Below the pieces are notes generated by a model. That model was not told where the DNA came from and ran no database searches. It saw nothing but the letters and a program-made list of their open reading frames with translations. The position numbers and the translations under genes are program-made. Below, one piece after another: positions 36,068 to 45,991 of a stretch of 64,000 bases of DNA. Every line of letters begins with the position of its first letter. Positions within the stretch are counted from its first letter, which is position 1. The stretch comes from Gp6-AA40 sp963742105 (GTDB lineage: Bacteria; Acidobacteriota; Vicinamibacteria; Vicinamibacterales; UBA2999): positions 1,922,001 to 1,986,000 of the forward strand of contig CAVUKN010000007.1 of the NCBI GenBank assembly GCA_963742105.1, written 5' to 3'.

Positions 36068-37197
36068 ATGTCGCGCACTGTTGTTCGTTGGTTGGCGGGC
36101 GGCCTGGGAGTGCTGCTGACGGCCATCCCGCTCCTCGCTCACCACAACGTGACGGGAAAATTCGATCCCGCCAGGACGAGGACGCTGAACGGCGTCGTGA
36201 CCAGGCTGGATTGGGCCAACCCCCACGTCCACATCCTCATGGACGTGGTCGAAGGCACCATGGTCACGAACTGGGCCGTCGAGCTGGAAAGCACGATCGA
36301 CCTCGAGAGAAGCGGCTGGAACCTGAATACGCTGAAGTCCGGCGACGCAGTGACGGTCCAGGGCATGCTCGCGCGCGACGGCAGCCCCCAGATCTGGGGA
36401 GACTCGGTGGTGCTGACCGCCAGCAACAAGCGCGTGCTGAACATGTCGGCAGAAGCCAAGGCGTTCCTGCTGCCGGTGGCCAATCTTCCTGCGCGCGCAA
36501 CGCCGCGCTGGCCGGACGGACTACCCCGCCTGGGTCCGGCGCCGGGCGAAAAAGGATACTGGGCACGGCCCAGCGCCACCATGCTGGTAGAAGCTGGCGT
36601 CAGAGTCGAAGCCAACGAGCACGGCCTGCTCAAGAACATTGCCGATGCGCCGCAAGGTCGCTCCATTCCAGCCATGGGCAAGAGCCCTGTTCGAGCAGCG
36701 GCAGCGCGATTTTCTGAAAGACGATCCGATGTTCAAGTACTGCATGCCGCCGGGCGCAGTGCGGCAGTTTCAGCAACCGTACGGCGTGCAGTTTCTCGAG
36801 GAGAAGACCTTCGGACGCGTCTTTGTGGTCGAGGGTGGCGGCAACCACATCTGGCATTTCATTTACACGGACGGCCGGCCCCAGACAGGCGAGATCGAGG
36901 GGCAATGACGACAACCCGCTGTATTACGGCAATGCCCGCGGCAAGTGGGAGGGCGATACCTTCGTTGTCGATTCGAAGACGTTCATCGACAATTTCTGGT
37001 TTTCCAACGGCGGCTTGCCCCATACCGACCACCTGCATCTGGTGGAGCGCTTCACTCGCAGCGATTACAACACGCTGAAGTACGAGGTCACGATCGATGA
37101 TCCGGGTGCATATACGCGCCCATGGTCCGCCACTTGGAACCTGCAGTGGGTTGCCGAGGACCTGCCGACCTTCTACTGCGTGGACAATCGACCTTAA
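36068..37197 (+). CDS. Secreted DUF6152 protein with EGDT-type C-terminal domain, two apparent frameshifts
   Basis: From ATG 36068 (GGAGG nearby) comes a signal peptide ending LLAHHN and then a DUF6152 domain (ARTRTLNGVVTRLDWANPHV, GDAVTVQGMLARDGS). At about 36655 the frame shifts and continues KVAPFQPWARALFEQRQRDF. At about 36900 it shifts again to DDNPLYYGNARGKWEGDTF, VVDSKTFIDNFWF, LHLVERFTRSDYN and VTIDDPGAYTRPW, ending at 37197. Each break is explained by one extra base. Restored, the protein is about 375 aa. The C-terminal half belongs to the same secreted family as the genes at 7319 and 37765. Function unknown. Confidence 0.75.
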
Positions 37198-37213
37198 TCG
37201 TTACGGAGATCCA

Positions 37214-37699
37214 ATGTCTGCGAGAGCGTTTCGTCTGATCTGCCTGTCGTCTCTTCTGCTGGCGGCGCCGTCGGTGTCGGCCCAGGAAGGACACCCGGCC
37301 AAGGGCACCTGGGTTGGATACTGGGGTCCGACCCTAACCGCCCAGAGCCGTGTCGTGCTGGTGATCGATCACGACGGCAAGACCATGAGCGGCGTCTATC
37401 AACCCGGGCCGAATGCGGCTCCTCTCAAGGTCGCACGGCTGGATATCACTCCTGGAACGCCTGCGGTCGGCGTTGCTCGCGGGAATTCGGGTCAGGCTCC
37501 GCAGGTGCCGGCAGTCCTGCCGATCTTCAAGGTCCACTTCGAAATCGATGCGAGGGATGCCAAGGGCAATCCGGTGTCGATTGTGGCGGAGGGGACGATG
37601 AACAACGTGGCGCTGCCCAATCGGTCGATCACCGGCACGTGGAGCCAGACATCTGGCGGCAACACGTCGAAGAGTGAATTCAAGATCACCCGTCAGTGA
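37214..37699 (+). CDS. Small secreted protein of unknown function
   Basis: A 161-aa protein with a signal peptide (LICLSSLLLAAPSVSAQ). The compact domain has GTWVGYWGPTLTAQSRVVLVID, SGVYQPGPNAAPL, KVHFEIDARDAKGN and SITGTWSQTSGG. The pattern of repeated Gly-Thr-Trp elements suggests a small beta-barrel. GGAG lies 5 bases before the ATG. It follows the DUF6152 gene by 16 bases and so is probably co-transcribed with it. Confidence 0.75.
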   Translation: MSARAFRLICLSSLLLAAPSVSAQEGHPAKGTWVGYWGPTLTAQSRVVLVIDHDGKTMSGVYQPGPNAAPLKVARLDITPGTPAVGVARGNSGQAPQVPAVLPIFKVHFEIDARDAKGNPVSIVAEGTMNNVALPNRSITGTWSQTSGGNTSKSEFKITRQ

Positions 37700-37702
37700 G
37701 TC

Positions 37703-37751
37703 GGGCTGTCGGCTACAGGCACCGGCACCGGCTGCCGGCTGCCGGCTAGGC
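37703..37751. repeat. Short imperfect GGCTGCCGGCT/GGCACCGGC repeat tract
   Basis: About 50 non-coding bases built of variants of GGCACC and GGCTGCC, similar in style to the tract at 9478-9582. It lies between two secreted-protein genes. Confidence 0.55.
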
Positions 37752-37764
37752 TCTCGGAGGTAAC

Positions 37765-38820
37765 GTGCGAAATCGTCGAGCGCCAATCGTGGTTGTTGCC
37801 GCTGTCTCTCAATGCTCCTGCCAGCATGCGCGCGGACCAACTCGTTCGCCCAGGGAGCGGGCGCGGCGGAGCCGGTGCCCAAGGTGGCGGCGCTCGCGGA
37901 CAGGGTGGCGGCGCCGGCGCGCAGGGACGAGGCGGCGGCCGCGGCGCCGCGGCACCACCGGTACGGCCGACACCGCGCTGGCCGGATGGCACCGTGAACT
38001 GGGGGCCGCCCGTCGGTGAGACCGGGTTGTGGAATGTCGCTGGCGGCATGTTCGCACGTCCGGAGGCGGCGGCCGGGTCAATCCGAACGACGCCGCCGAA
38101 ACCGACGCTGAGTCGAGATTCCCTTCCAGCCCTGGACACGGGCGATCTACGACTATCGTCAGGAAAACCAGCTCGAACCGTACACGCGCTGCAAGCCCTC
38201 GGGCGCGTTTCGTCAGGTCGCGACGGCCTACGGCACCCAGTTCGTCAACTTTCCCGAGTTGAAGCAGTTCATCATCTTCCAGACCGGCGGCTCGCACAGC
38301 TTCCGCACCATCTACATGGATGGCCGCCCGCATCCGAAGGACCTGGCGCCCAGCTATTACGGACACAGCATCGGCCAGTTCGAGGGGGACACGCTGGTGG
38401 TGGACACGGTCGGCTACAACGAACGAATGTGGGTCTCCAATCTGGAAGGGATGCCGCATTCCGACAAGCTGCACACGATCGAGCGATTTACGCGTACCGA
38501 CATGAACAACATGCGGTACGAATTGACCATCGACGATCCCGGCGCGTATACCGTCGACGTGGAAGACGGTCTTCGACGTCCGTTTCACGTCTGGTGTCGA
38601 GAGCTTTGAGTTCGTCTGCCAGGATGGCAATCAGGCGTTCGACCTGATGGTTGGTTCGCTCGGCGACGGTCGATCGCAGCAGCCCGTTCGTCCCCTGAAC
38701 GGTCCTCGTCCTGATTTCGTTGACGATTCGAGCTGTGCTACGCGTTCGTGCGGGTCACTTCACCCGTTGCGCGCGCATCGCATGGTCACGTTCAGCCTCC
38801 GCGCCGCGCAGGCAGCTTGA
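37765..38820 (+). CDS. Secreted EGDT-family protein, about three apparent frameshifts
   Basis: GTG at 37765 has GGAGG before it. The first frame gives a short signal-like segment. The next frame (from about 37795) has an Ala/Gly/Gln-rich linker, PTPRWPDGTVNWGPPVGE and TGLWNVAGG. From about 38118 another frame gives IPFQPWTRAIYDYRQENQL, RTIYMDGRPHPKDL, QFEGDTLVVDTVGYNE and LTIDDPGAYT. From about 38560 a fourth frame gives TVFDVRFTSGVESFEFVCQD and NQAFDLMVGS, with a stop at 38820. Each step is a +1 shift, although the first 50 codons could be assembled differently. The family is that of the genes at 7319 and 36068. Function unknown. Confidence 0.65.
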
Positions 38821-38821
38821 A

Positions 38822-39166
38822 TCAATCCCGATCCTGCTCATGCCTCATCTGTCTGAACAACCACACCTTCGCCATTTGCCAATCACGTTTCACCGTCTTG
38901 GGTGACACATTCAGCACGTCGGCGACCTCCTCGACACTCAACCCGCCACAGAACCGCATCTCCACGACACGACTCTTTCGCTCGTCGATGATCGCCAATG
39001 ACTTCAGAGCGTCGTCGAGCGCAACGAGTCCCGGACCAGGCTCCACAATCGCCCGTTCCTCATCCAGACTGACTCTCCGAGCCTCGCCACCGCGCTTCTG
39101 ATAACGGCGGGCACGCGCGAAGTCCACGAGAATGCGGCGCATCAACCGACTCGACAGCGCAAAGAC
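38822..39166 (-). pseudogene. Truncated ECF-type RNA polymerase sigma factor (regions 2.4-4 only)
   Basis: About 114 codons from ALSSRLMRRILVDFARARRYQKRGG to the stop match the C-terminal two thirds of the acidobacterial/planctomycete ECF sigma type (RVSLDEERAIVEP, FCGGLSVEEVADVL, SPKTVKRDWQMAKVWL). The usual ~90 N-terminal residues (region 2) are missing: upstream of 39166 the frame is unrelated. This group is normally encoded next to a Ser/Thr kinase, and one does start at 39333 on the opposite strand, so a rearrangement between them is likely. Confidence 0.75.
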
Positions 39167-39332
39167 GGGAGATTCGCACCTACGTCGACAAGGACAATCT
39201 CCAACGGGTGGTGCCCACGACTGGCAGAACACGGATCCGGGACCCAGCAGTCGACTATGATGGCGAGGCTCCCGGCTCCAGACCACCGGCCGTGCATGGG
39301 TCGCAGGTCCCGGGTGGGCAAATGGGGACCGC

Positions 39333-42300
39333 GTGACCAAACGTTTACGGCAGATCTCGCAGCTCTATTTCGCCGCCGCCGCACTGGAGGTCGGCGACCG
39401 TGCCGCGTTCCTGGCCGAAGCAGGTGCGGACGACGACGTCCGCCATGAGGTGGAGCGCCTGCTGGCAAACGAGACCTCCGCCGACGCGTTCTTTGGACCC
39501 CCCGCGATCGTGATGGCCGCCGAGACGCTGGGTAATCGGCCGCTAACAACGGTCGAAGACGGCCTGCAGGCTTCATCAGCCACACCGGCTCACTCGGAGA
39601 CGACCGCGCGACATCTGAACCTCGACGCGCTCCAGCCCGGTGGGACGCTCGGCAAGTATGAGATCGAACGGCACCTGGGACGCGGCGGCATGGGTGTGGT
39701 TTTCCTGGCCCGCGACACCGTGCTCCAGCGCCACGTGGCAATCAAGGTAGTGGGCACGACTGCCCACGCGGAGCCGTCTCACCACCGCCTGCTGAGGGAA
39801 GCGAGAAGCGCCTCCGCGCTCAACCACCCAAATATCTGCACCGTGTACGAGGTCGGCGAGGCCGGCTCTCTCGCGTACATAGCGATGGAGTACGTCGACG
39901 GCCGTCCTCTGTCGACGCTGATCGACGGCGGCGCGCTTCCGATGGAGAACGTCGTCCGGTATGGAATCGAAGCCGCCGACGCGCTCGCGCATGCTCATGA
40001 TCGCGGCGTGGTCCATCGCGATCTCAAAGCCGGGAACGTCGTCGTCTCCTCGAGCGGCCACCTCAAGATCGTCGACTTCGGTCTGGCGCGGCGCATCGAT
40101 GCGGCGATGGTTGGCACAGCGACCCTTGGGTCGGTCGCCGGATCGGGGATCGCCATCGGGACGCCGTATGCCATGGCGCCGGAGCAAGTGCGCGGCGGCA
40201 GTGTGGACGCGCGCACCGACCTCTGGGCGCTGGGCGTTCTACTGCACGAAATGATTTCGCGCGAGCCGCCATTTGCCGGGGCAACAGATTCGCAACTGTT
40301 CCTGTCGATTCTTCGTGAGGAGCCGGCGACGTTGCCGCAGCACACGCCGGAACCGCTTCGGCAGATCGTCCACCGGTGTCTGGCTAAAGACCCGGCCGAC
40401 CGCTATCAACGCGCGGCTGACGTCCGGCTCCTGCTCGAAGCGGTCGCTGCGGCGCTGCGCGATCGCGATACGCCGTCGGTTCCGCGCATCGCGAGTGGGT
40501 CGCCGCTACCGGCATCACCCCTCGTCAACGTAGCGACCCGCGCAGCGGCATTTGTCGGCCGCGAGCCCGAACTCGCGGTCCTTGAACAGGCGTGGACGCG
40601 TGCGGCGACCGGTGAGCGGCAATTGCTGTTCATTGCCGGAGAGCCGGGCATCGGCAAGACACGGCTCGCGTGCGAATTCGCGCGTGGGCGGGCGTCATCA
40701 GGTGCCACGGTTCTCGCGGGGCGCTGCGATGAGGAAGCGCTCGTGCCGTACCAGCCGTTTGTCGAAGCCCTCAGCTGGTACAGCCGGCTGTGTCCGGAGG
40801 CGGACCTGCGCACACAGCTTGCCGCGGTCGGCGGCGGCGCCGAACTCGGGACGCTGCTTCCGGAGTTGCGGCGCCGCATCCCGGACCTGCCGACGCCGTC
40901 CGCGATGAATCCGGAGGGTCAGCGATACCGGCTCTTCGAGGGCGTCGCCGCGCTGCTCGCGCAGGCGGCCGCGCTGCATCCCGTGCTGCTCGTGTTCGAC
41001 GACCTGCACTGGGCCGACAAGCCAACGCTGCTCATGCTGCGACACCTCGTACGGGCTTCCTCGGCTGCGTCGCTCTGCTTCGTGGGCACGTATCGTGACA
41101 GCGAGCTCGCGCGCACCCACCCGCTGTCGGAGATGCTGGCAGACTTTCGCCGCGAGCCGGCCGCGGCGCGACTGTCGCTGGCCGGACTCGGGGAGGCGCA
41201 CATCAAAGGATTGATCGACGCGTTCGTGGCACCGGCCGCGTCATCACGGCTCGCGCACCTGGTGGCTGAGAACACCGACGGTAATCCATTCTTCATTGGT
41301 GAGATGCTGCGACACCTGTCGGAGACCGGCGCGCTCGCCCAGTTGCAGGCCGCACCCGCCGGCGGCATGAGTGCGTCGGCCCTCAGCTTGCCGGAGGGGA
41401 TCAAAGAAGTCATCGGCCGGCGGCTTTCACGTCTAACCGACGACTGCAATCGGATACTCAGTCTGGCGGCAGTGATCGGACGCGAGTTCGACGTCGAGCT
41501 GCTCGAAGGTCTCGGTGACCTGCCGGAGGATCGGCTCCTCGATGCCATCGATGCAAGCGTACAAGCGCAACTGATTTTCGAGGTGCCGCACCGCGCCGGC
41601 CGTTTCAGCTTCGCGCATGCGCTCATTCGCGAGACGCTCTACAGCGAGCTGACGACAGCGCGGCGCGTACGCGTGCATCGGCGCGTTGGCGAAGCGATCG
41701 AACGGCTGTCACAGCAGCGATCCGATCCGCCTCTTGCCGATCTCGCCTATCACTTCGTCCAGGCTGCATCGGCGGACGTTGCCGACAAGGCGATCGATTA
41801 TGCGACGCGAGCGGGAGACCGGGCAGCCGACGCCCTGGCACTCGAGGAGGCGGTCCGGCTCTACGACATGGCCCTTCAGTCCCTCGAGATCAAGGCCCAG
41901 AGTGTCGAGGCTGACGTGAGGCGGGTCGACCTCCACACACGACGTGCGCGCGCCTTCGGAGCCCTCGCGCAGTGGACGGCGCAGAAGGCCGACCTGGAAG
42001 AGGCGCTGCGACATCTTGATCCGCAACAGATCGAACGGCGCGCGGAGCTCCTGGTCGAATTGACGGCTGCTTCGTACTGGCTGCTCGACCTCCCCTCCGT
42101 TGAGCGATTGGGTCCGCAGGCGCTCGAGCTGGCCGAGCGGGTGCATCGTCCCGATGTGGCCGCGAATGCGATCGCATGGCTCGCGCACGCGCGGTCGGGT
42201 CGCGGCGATTCGACCGGTGCAATCGAGATGGCCACTGCCGCCATCGAGCGTGCGAGCGGCGGCAGGACGATCGCGTATGCAATGCTCCCGCTCTATCTGT

Positions 42301-43172
42301 ACCTCGCCGGGCGGGCGCCCGATGGAATCGCGTGCGGTGCCCGCGCCACCGAGATGGCGCGGGGCTCGCGCGATACGACGTTCACCATGTACGCCCTGGC
42401 GCACTACGCACTGAGTCTCGGCAGCGTGGGACGATATAGCGAGGCGGCAGAGATCTTCGACGAAGTCCGGGAATTCGGACGCAAGTACGGCGTCCGCCCG
42501 CTGCTTGCGCGTGCCACGGCGATGGCTGCCGGGTTGCAGCTGAGCCTGTTCGATTTCAAGGGAGGAATGGCGCTTGCCTCCGAGGCTCGGGAATTGGGAC
42601 AGAGTGCCGGGTTCCTCCCGTCCGTCGTGAGCGCCGGCATCGATCTGCTGTTGACGTTTGCGCGACGGCATGAGCCTGGACAAGCCGAGAGCCTTCTGCC
42701 GGAGACAGCAGCGGCGGCGGCCGATGCCCGCGGCTCGCATCGATGGTTGTGGGAATCCCGTTTGACTCAGGTTCGCGCGGAGCTGGCGCTGGCGCGTGGC
42801 GCGTTCGATTCCGCCATCCTCGAGGCCAGCGAAGGCATCAGCCAGAGTCACATCATCCGGCGACCCAAGTACCACGCGCTCGCGCTCGTCACCAGGGCCC
42901 ACGCGTTACACGGCCTCGGCCAGACGGCTGATGCGATCGTCGACGCGCGGCGGAGCGTCGCCGTCGCACGTAGCACGGCCGATCCGCTGTTGCTCCTGAA
43001 CGCCCTCGACACGTTGCTCACACTTGCTGGCGATGACACGTCGGCAGACGAAGCGCGAGCGCTCGAGATGCGGATCTCCTCAACTTTGCCGAGCGAGATG
43101 ATCCGGCAGCGCTTCAGCGACTCGGAAGTCGTACAACGCCTGCGGCACCTCTCACCACGGCCAGCCGCCTGA
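39333..43172 (+). CDS. Serine/threonine protein kinase with AAA ATPase and TPR-like region
   Basis: A 1279-aa protein. The N-terminal ~60 residues (QISQLYFAAAALEVGDRAAFL) are the segment common to kinases encoded with ECF sigma factors. The kinase domain spans about 110-375: GRGGMGVVFLARD, VAIKVV, HRDLKAGNVVV near 226, DFGLARR and APEQVRGG. An AAA_16/STAND-like ATPase follows (FVGREPELAVLEQ, Walker A GEPGIGKT near 438, LLVFDDLHWADKPT). The rest (about 800-1270) is helical with TPR-like repeats. It resembles PknK-type kinases that combine phosphorylation with an ATP-driven switch. No membrane segment is seen, so it is cytoplasmic. GTG start. Confidence 0.92.
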   Translation: MTKRLRQISQLYFAAAALEVGDRAAFLAEAGADDDVRHEVERLLANETSADAFFGPPAIVMAAETLGNRPLTTVEDGLQASSATPAHSETTARHLNLDALQPGGTLGKYEIERHLGRGGMGVVFLARDTVLQRHVAIKVVGTTAHAEPSHHRLLREARSASALNHPNICTVYEVGEAGSLAYIAMEYVDGRPLSTLIDGGALPMENVVRYGIEAADALAHAHDRGVVHRDLKAGNVVVSSSGHLKIVDFGLARRIDAAMVGTATLGSVAGSGIAIGTPYAMAPEQVRGGSVDARTDLWALGVLLHEMISREPPFAGATDSQLFLSILREEPATLPQHTPEPLRQIVHRCLAKDPADRYQRAADVRLLLEAVAAALRDRDTPSVPRIASGSPLPASPLVNVATRAAAFVGREPELAVLEQAWTRAATGERQLLFIAGEPGIGKTRLACEFARGRASSGATVLAGRCDEEALVPYQPFVEALSWYSRLCPEADLRTQLAAVGGGAELGTLLPELRRRIPDLPTPSAMNPEGQRYRLFEGVAALLAQAAALHPVLLVFDDLHWADKPTLLMLRHLVRASSAASLCFVGTYRDSELARTHPLSEMLADFRREPAAARLSLAGLGEAHIKGLIDAFVAPAASSRLAHLVAENTDGNPFFIGEMLRHLSETGALAQLQAAPAGGMSASALSLPEGIKEVIGRRLSRLTDDCNRILSLAAVIGREFDVELLEGLGDLPEDRLLDAIDASVQAQLIFEVPHRAGRFSFAHALIRETLYSELTTARRVRVHRRVGEAIERLSQQRSDPPLADLAYHFVQAASADVADKAIDYATRAGDRAADALALEEAVRLYDMALQSLEIKAQSVEADVRRVDLHTRRARAFGALAQWTAQKADLEEALRHLDPQQIERRAELLVELTAASYWLLDLPSVERLGPQALELAERVHRPDVAANAIAWLAHARSGRGDSTGAIEMATAAIERASGGRTIAYAMLPLYLYLAGRAPDGIACGARATEMARGSRDTTFTMYALAHYALSLGSVGRYSEAAEIFDEVREFGRKYGVRPLLARATAMAAGLQLSLFDFKGGMALASEARELGQSAGFLPSVVSAGIDLLLTFARRHEPGQAESLLPETAAAAADARGSHRWLWESRLTQVRAELALARGAFDSAILEASEGISQSHIIRRPKYHALALVTRAHALHGLGQTADAIVDARRSVAVARSTADPLLLLNALDTLLTLAGDDTSADEARALEMRISSTLPSEMIRQRFSDSEVVQRLRHLSPRPAA

Positions 43173-43338
43173 AGCCTGATTGCGCCGAGGCCTTCTGCAA
43201 TCGCCCGCGCGACAGGTCCGGTCCCACCTTCCTTCCTTTCTCGAGCGTCACCGATGCCGCGTGGCCGGCGAGCCATGGAGGAACAGGGTGCCGGGCCGTA
43301 GCCCGCGCCAGCGTATGATGCGCGCTCACCCTGGGACC

Positions 43339-45972
43339 ATGCCTATGGCAGACGTATTCATCAGCCACGCGAGTGAAGACAAGGCTGCGGTCGCGAGGCC
43401 CCTGGCGGACTCACTGAAGGCGCAAGGTTGGGACGTGTGGCTTGACGAAGACATGCTGCTCATCGGCAACCGCCTGTCTCAGACGATCGGCACTGCCATC
43501 GCCGGCAGTCGCTACGGCGTCGTCGTCCTGAGCCCGTCATTTTTCAGCAAAACCTGGCCGCAGATCGAACTGGAAGCCTTGGTTGCGCGGGAGGCGATCG
43601 AGCACCAGGACCTGCTGCTGCCGGTGTGGCACGATGTGACGGCCAGCGACATCGCCGCGTTCTCGAAGGCACTTGCCGATCGCAAGGGCATTCCGACAAC
43701 CGGCGGGCTCGACCCGGTGATCGCCGCCATCGCACGCGTCCTGCGCCAGGCGCCGCCGAACAACGTACCGAAGCTGTTCGATGCGACCGTCGGCCGCGAC
43801 GACGAGATCGCGGACGTCCGTGCTGCGCTGCGCGACTCCCGGCTGGTCACGATTCATGGCGGCGCCGGCGTCGGCAAGAGCCGCCTGGCCATCGAAGTGG
43901 CCACCGCCGCTCTGACCGATCCGCTGTGGGGCGTCTGGTTCATCGAACTGGCCAGCCTCCCGAAGGCGAGCGCTCAAAATCCGAACCTGCTGCCGGCGGA
44001 AATCGGCCGGGTGATGCGAATCGCGGAGCAGCGCACCGTTCCGCCGCTCGAAGGGCTCACCGCGCACCTCTCCTCCGGCCGGCACCTGATCGTGCTTGAC
44101 AACTGCGAACACCTCGTCGAGGCGTGCCGCGTCGTCATCGATCATCTAATCCCGCTCTGTCCGGGGCTGCACGTGCTCGCCACCAGCCGGACGCCGCTGG
44201 GCGCGCTGAGCGGCACCGGTGAGCACGTCTACGAGCTCGACGCGTTGAAGACGCTGCAGCCGACCGGCGCCGACCTGCACCGGATTCGCGAGAACGAGTC
44301 GGTGCGGCTGTTCGAAATTCGCGCGCGGACGCGATCGTCGGCGTTCACACTCGACGCGAGCAACGCACCGCATATCGCCGCGCTCTGCCATGCGCTTGAT
44401 GGCAACCCCCTCGCCATCGAGATTGCTGCCGCCCGGCTGTCGGTGCGGTCGGCCGAGCAGATGGTCGACGAGGCCCGCGACTTCGTCGCCAGCCTCGGCA
44501 ACGTCCACAGCGGCACCCTGCGCCGGTGGGACTCGCTGGCGGCCGCGGTGGCGTGGAGCTTCGACCTGCTGCCGGACGAGCAGCAGGCGTGTGCGCGCGC
44601 GATGTCGGTGTGCGAGGGTGGCTGGAGCGAGGACGCCGTGGGGCCCATCTGGCTCGGAGCGCCGTCGAACGACCTCGTGACCGGCGCCATGCAATCGCTG
44701 TCCGATCATTCGCTTGTCGTGACGCGCGACATGGGCAGGCGGAAGCGCTTCCGCTATCTGGAAGCCGTGCGTCAGTTCTTGCGAAACGGGCTGTCGGCGG
44801 AGCAGCGGGCAGAGTACCAGCAGCGGCATGCGGAGTGGTTCTGCGCATTGTCCGAAGAGGCGGCGCCGCACTTCCTGCAGGCTGGACAGCGTGAGTGGCT
44901 CGATCGCATCCAGGCCGATGCCGACAACGTGCGCGCCGCGGTGCTGTGGGCCCGCCAGCACGGACACGTTGCCGTGGCCCTCCGGTTTTTGGCAGCGCTG
45001 TGGCGCTTCGCCGAGATTCGCGGCTACTTCAGCGACTGGCGGCGGAGCGCATCGCTGGTGCTGGCGATGCCCGAAGCGAAGGCGCTCCCGGCGTTGCTGT
45101 CGAAAGTGCACAGCGGCGCCGGCATGCTGGCCTACCGGCAGGCTGATTTCAAAGAAGCGGAGGCACACTTCACCGAAAGCCTGAACATCGAGACGCAACT
45201 GGGGAACCAGCCGGGCATGGCTAACGCGCAGAACGATCTGGGCAACGTCGCGATCATGCGCGGTGACTTCGCGCAGGCGCGCCGCCGCTACGAGCAGTCG
45301 CTGGCGATCGAAGAGGCGCAGGACAACAGCCGCGGCGTCGCGGTGGCGCACTTCAATCTCGGATCCGTGGCGCTGGCGCGCGAGGAGAACGACGAGGCGC
45401 TGCGCCTTTACGGAAGAAGCCTTCGTGGATTCCGTGACGGCAACAACGTGCGTGAGAGCGCATTCGCGCTCTTCGGTCTGGCCCAGACCCGCGCGGCGAC
45501 GGGCGAGCCGGACGCGGCGCGGGGCCATGCGCTCGAATGCCTGCGCATCCGGCAGGAGGTCGGCGATCAGAAGGGGGTTGCGGATATCCAGCGTGTGGTC
45601 GGGTGGATCGAGCTCGAGGCTGGAAACACGACCGCGTCGTACGCGTACTTGACCTCCGCGGTGAAAGGCGCGCACGGCCTCGAGGATCGGCGCGGCGTCG
45701 CCGAGACACTCGGCATCATCGCGCTCTGGTGCGCGCGCCAGCAGCGCTACGAGCTGTGCGCACGGTTGTACTCCGCGTCGGACGAAATCGGCCAGCACCT
45801 CACGTACGCGCGGCCGCCGATCCTCAAGCGACGCCGGGACGAAGCCTTGCGCACAGCGAAGGCCGCCCTTGGTGAGCAGGCCTACAATCGCGCCCGCGTC
45901 GACGGGGAACTTCTCGAACGGGGGCGTGCTGTCGCCGCCGCCGTCGGCGAGGAAGCGACGATCGGCGGCTGA
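43339..45972 (+). CDS. TIR-STAND ATPase-TPR protein
   Basis: An 877-aa protein. A TIR_2 domain at 1-125 begins MADVFISHASEDKAAVARPL and has FFSKTWPQIELEAL; Glu77 is in the position of the NADase catalytic Glu. A STAND/NB-ARC-type ATPase at about 150-430 has Walker A GGAGVGKS near 174 and Walker B LIVLDNCEHL near 249. Then come ATSRTPLG and a C-terminal TPR region (about 590-760, for example NAQNDLGNVAIMRGDFAQARRRY). Proteins of this layout act as intracellular sensors; some bacterial TIR-STAND proteins deplete NAD+ during phage infection. A defence role here is inference, since no other defence gene is near. It follows the Ser/Thr kinase on the same strand. Confidence 0.92.
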   Translation: MPMADVFISHASEDKAAVARPLADSLKAQGWDVWLDEDMLLIGNRLSQTIGTAIAGSRYGVVVLSPSFFSKTWPQIELEALVAREAIEHQDLLLPVWHDVTASDIAAFSKALADRKGIPTTGGLDPVIAAIARVLRQAPPNNVPKLFDATVGRDDEIADVRAALRDSRLVTIHGGAGVGKSRLAIEVATAALTDPLWGVWFIELASLPKASAQNPNLLPAEIGRVMRIAEQRTVPPLEGLTAHLSSGRHLIVLDNCEHLVEACRVVIDHLIPLCPGLHVLATSRTPLGALSGTGEHVYELDALKTLQPTGADLHRIRENESVRLFEIRARTRSSAFTLDASNAPHIAALCHALDGNPLAIEIAAARLSVRSAEQMVDEARDFVASLGNVHSGTLRRWDSLAAAVAWSFDLLPDEQQACARAMSVCEGGWSEDAVGPIWLGAPSNDLVTGAMQSLSDHSLVVTRDMGRRKRFRYLEAVRQFLRNGLSAEQRAEYQQRHAEWFCALSEEAAPHFLQAGQREWLDRIQADADNVRAAVLWARQHGHVAVALRFLAALWRFAEIRGYFSDWRRSASLVLAMPEAKALPALLSKVHSGAGMLAYRQADFKEAEAHFTESLNIETQLGNQPGMANAQNDLGNVAIMRGDFAQARRRYEQSLAIEEAQDNSRGVAVAHFNLGSVALAREENDEALRLYGRSLRGFRDGNNVRESAFALFGLAQTRAATGEPDAARGHALECLRIRQEVGDQKGVADIQRVVGWIELEAGNTTASYAYLTSAVKGAHGLEDRRGVAETLGIIALWCARQQRYELCARLYSASDEIGQHLTYARPPILKRRRDEALRTAKAALGEQAYNRARVDGELLERGRAVAAAVGEEATIGG

Positions 45973-45991
45973 CTCCCCCGCCGTGCTGACC

